Both the position numbers and the translations under genes were made by a program. Under the pieces are notes generated by a model. It saw only the letters and a list, made by a program, of their open reading frames with translations. It had not been told where the DNA came from and did not search any database. Positions 5,833-6,786 of a DNA stretch of 6,786 nt are shown here, one piece after another (position 1 is the first letter of the stretch; each line of letters starts with the position of its first letter). Origin of the DNA: Actinomycetes bacterium (GTDB taxonomy: Bacteria > Actinomycetota > Acidimicrobiia > Acidimicrobiales > JAKAOS01); contig JAJYGW010000091.1 in assembly GCA_021790615.1 (NCBI GenBank), positions 1 to 6,786 of the forward strand. The letters run 5' to 3'.

Positions 5833-6786
5833 ATGAGCGACAGCGAGACGAGCCCGTCCAACGACGAGCGCAAGCGCCCGGCCACCTACGACCTGCGAGC
5901 GTGGCTCGAGAAGGTCGAGCAGGTCGGCCAGCTGCGGCACGTCTCGGGCGCGTCCTCCGAGCAGGAGATCGGCGACGCGACCGACCTGCTCCAGCACACC
6001 GAGGGCGCTCCTGCGGTGCTCTTCGACGACATCCCCGGCTACCAGCCCGGCTTCCGCGTCCTCGTGAACGGCCTGGGCACCGTCGACCGCATGGCGCTGG
6101 CGCTCAACGAGGCGCTCGGCCTCACCAAGCTCCAGCTCTCGGACGTCTGGCGGGAGCGCATCATGGGCAAGGACCCGATCCCCGCCGCCGAGGTCGACGA
6201 CGGGCCGGTGATGGAGAACGTCCGGCGCGGCGACGAGGTCGACATGACCGTGTTCCCCGCCCCCGTCTGGCACCCGAGCGACGGGGGCCGGTACCTCGGG
6301 ACCGGCTCCTACGACGTGACCCGTGACCCCGACGACGGCTGGGTCAACGTCGGCACGTACCGCGTGATGGTCCACGACGCCCGGCGGCTGGGCTACTACA
6401 TCTCCCCGGGAAAGCACGGCCGCATCCACCGCCAGAAGTACTTCGACCGCGGCGAGCCGTGCCCGGTCGTGATGGTCTTCGGCTCGCACCCCCTGCTCTT
6501 CCTCGCCGCCAGCAACGAGATCCCCTTCGGGCTCTCCGAGTACGACTGGGTCGGCGGGATCCTCGGCGAGCCGGTCGAGACGATTCGCGGCCCGGTGACC
6601 GGGCTCCCGTTCCCGGCCAACGCCGAGATCGTGATCGAGGGGTACGCCACCGCCGACGAGAAGCTCCAAGAGGGCCCCTTCGGGGAGTGGACCGGCTACT
6701 ACGCCTCGGGCGAGCGGGCCGAGCCGGTGCTCCGCGTCGAGGCCGTCTACCACCGCAACGACCCGATCATCCTCGGCTGCCCCCCC
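5833..6786 (+). CDS. UbiD-family prFMN-dependent (de)carboxylase, copy 2 (3' truncated by window end)
   Basis: There are 318 codons without a stop, about two thirds of a UbiD protein; the C-terminal third lies outside the window. The core starts at DLRAWL (residue 20). Catalytic and cofactor residues visible are N172 and R177 in NVGTYR, H195 in PGKHGR, E236 in SEYDWVGG, and E280 and E285 in EGPFGEWTGYY. This is the same complete Fdc1-type set as in copy 1. The copies are tandem paralogs: over the first 60 core residues I count 31 identities, with higher identity around the active site, and the genes share perfect DNA blocks of 26 bases (4725-4750 with 6280-6305) and 27 bases (5124-5150 with 6679-6705). 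The middle region (residues 81-140) has diverged most, and copy 2 is a few residues longer there. It may act on a different substrate or form a hetero-oligomer with copy 1, as the paired UbiD-like subunits of phenylphosphate carboxylase do; neither is shown here. Confidence 0.92.
   Translation, partial: MSDSETSPSNDERKRPATYDLRAWLEKVEQVGQLRHVSGASSEQEIGDATDLLQHTEGAPAVLFDDIPGYQPGFRVLVNGLGTVDRMALALNEALGLTKLQLSDVWRERIMGKDPIPAAEVDDGPVMENVRRGDEVDMTVFPAPVWHPSDGGRYLGTGSYDVTRDPDDGWVNVGTYRVMVHDARRLGYYISPGKHGRIHRQKYFDRGEPCPVVMVFGSHPLLFLAASNEIPFGLSEYDWVGGILGEPVETIRGPVTGLPFPANAEIVIEGYATADEKLQEGPFGEWTGYYASGERAEPVLRVEAVYHRNDPIILGCPP

Noticed and set aside
5797..6753. 318-codon minus-strand frame opposite the second UbiD gene
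   Set aside because: It runs opposite the UbiD gene, which carries the complete catalytic motif set on the plus strand. The antisense translation shows no family signal.
1..6786. Mobile element, CRISPR array, tRNA or other RNA gene
   Set aside because: I saw no transposase-like protein, terminal inverted repeats, regularly spaced direct repeats or tRNA-like cloverleaf. The only long repeats are conserved blocks of the UbiD paralogs.

Overview
The window is very GC-rich (roughly 70% by eye, strong G/C preference at third codon positions). Its genes are tightly packed on one strand, with GTG starts and 4-base stop/start overlaps. This suggests a high-GC bacterium, most likely an actinobacterium (for example Acidimicrobiia or a relative). 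The sequence alone cannot fix the taxon, and a high-GC proteobacterium remains possible.

Layout, all on the + strand: the 3' tail of an unidentified gene (3-116); a perfect 8-bp hairpin at its stop codon that looks like a terminator (115-135); a leader of about 140 bases with small inverted repeats (136-276); then a six-gene run. The run encodes a bicupin dioxygenase-like protein of the gentisate/salicylate/1-hydroxy-2-naphthoate dioxygenase type (277-1464), a DapA/NAL-family Schiff-base lyase or aldolase (1475-2383), a protein of the 4,5-dihydroxyphthalate decarboxylase (Pht5) family (2380-3372), a class II aldolase/adducin-fold metalloenzyme of the kind that includes 3,4-dihydroxyphthalate decarboxylase (3388-4197), a full-length UbiD-family prFMN decarboxylase (4194-5741), and a second UbiD paralog cut by the window end (5833 onward).

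The run reads as a catabolic operon for an aromatic or heteroaromatic carboxylic acid. Up to four of its products belong to families that remove or add carboxylates, using three unrelated chemistries: a Pht5 fold, a metal-dependent class II aldolase fold, and prFMN-dependent UbiD. The cupin could cleave a hydroxylated ring and the DapA-like lyase could act on a pyruvate-type product. This pathway order is inference. No ring-hydroxylating oxygenase, CoA ligase, UbiX flavin prenyltransferase, regulator or transporter is visible here.

The most notable points are the co-occurrence of three unrelated decarboxylase folds, the tandem diverged UbiD pair with complete catalytic residues in both copies, and a bicupin whose complete His metal site is in the C-terminal rather than the N-terminal cupin. 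I see no mobile element, CRISPR array, tRNA or rRNA.
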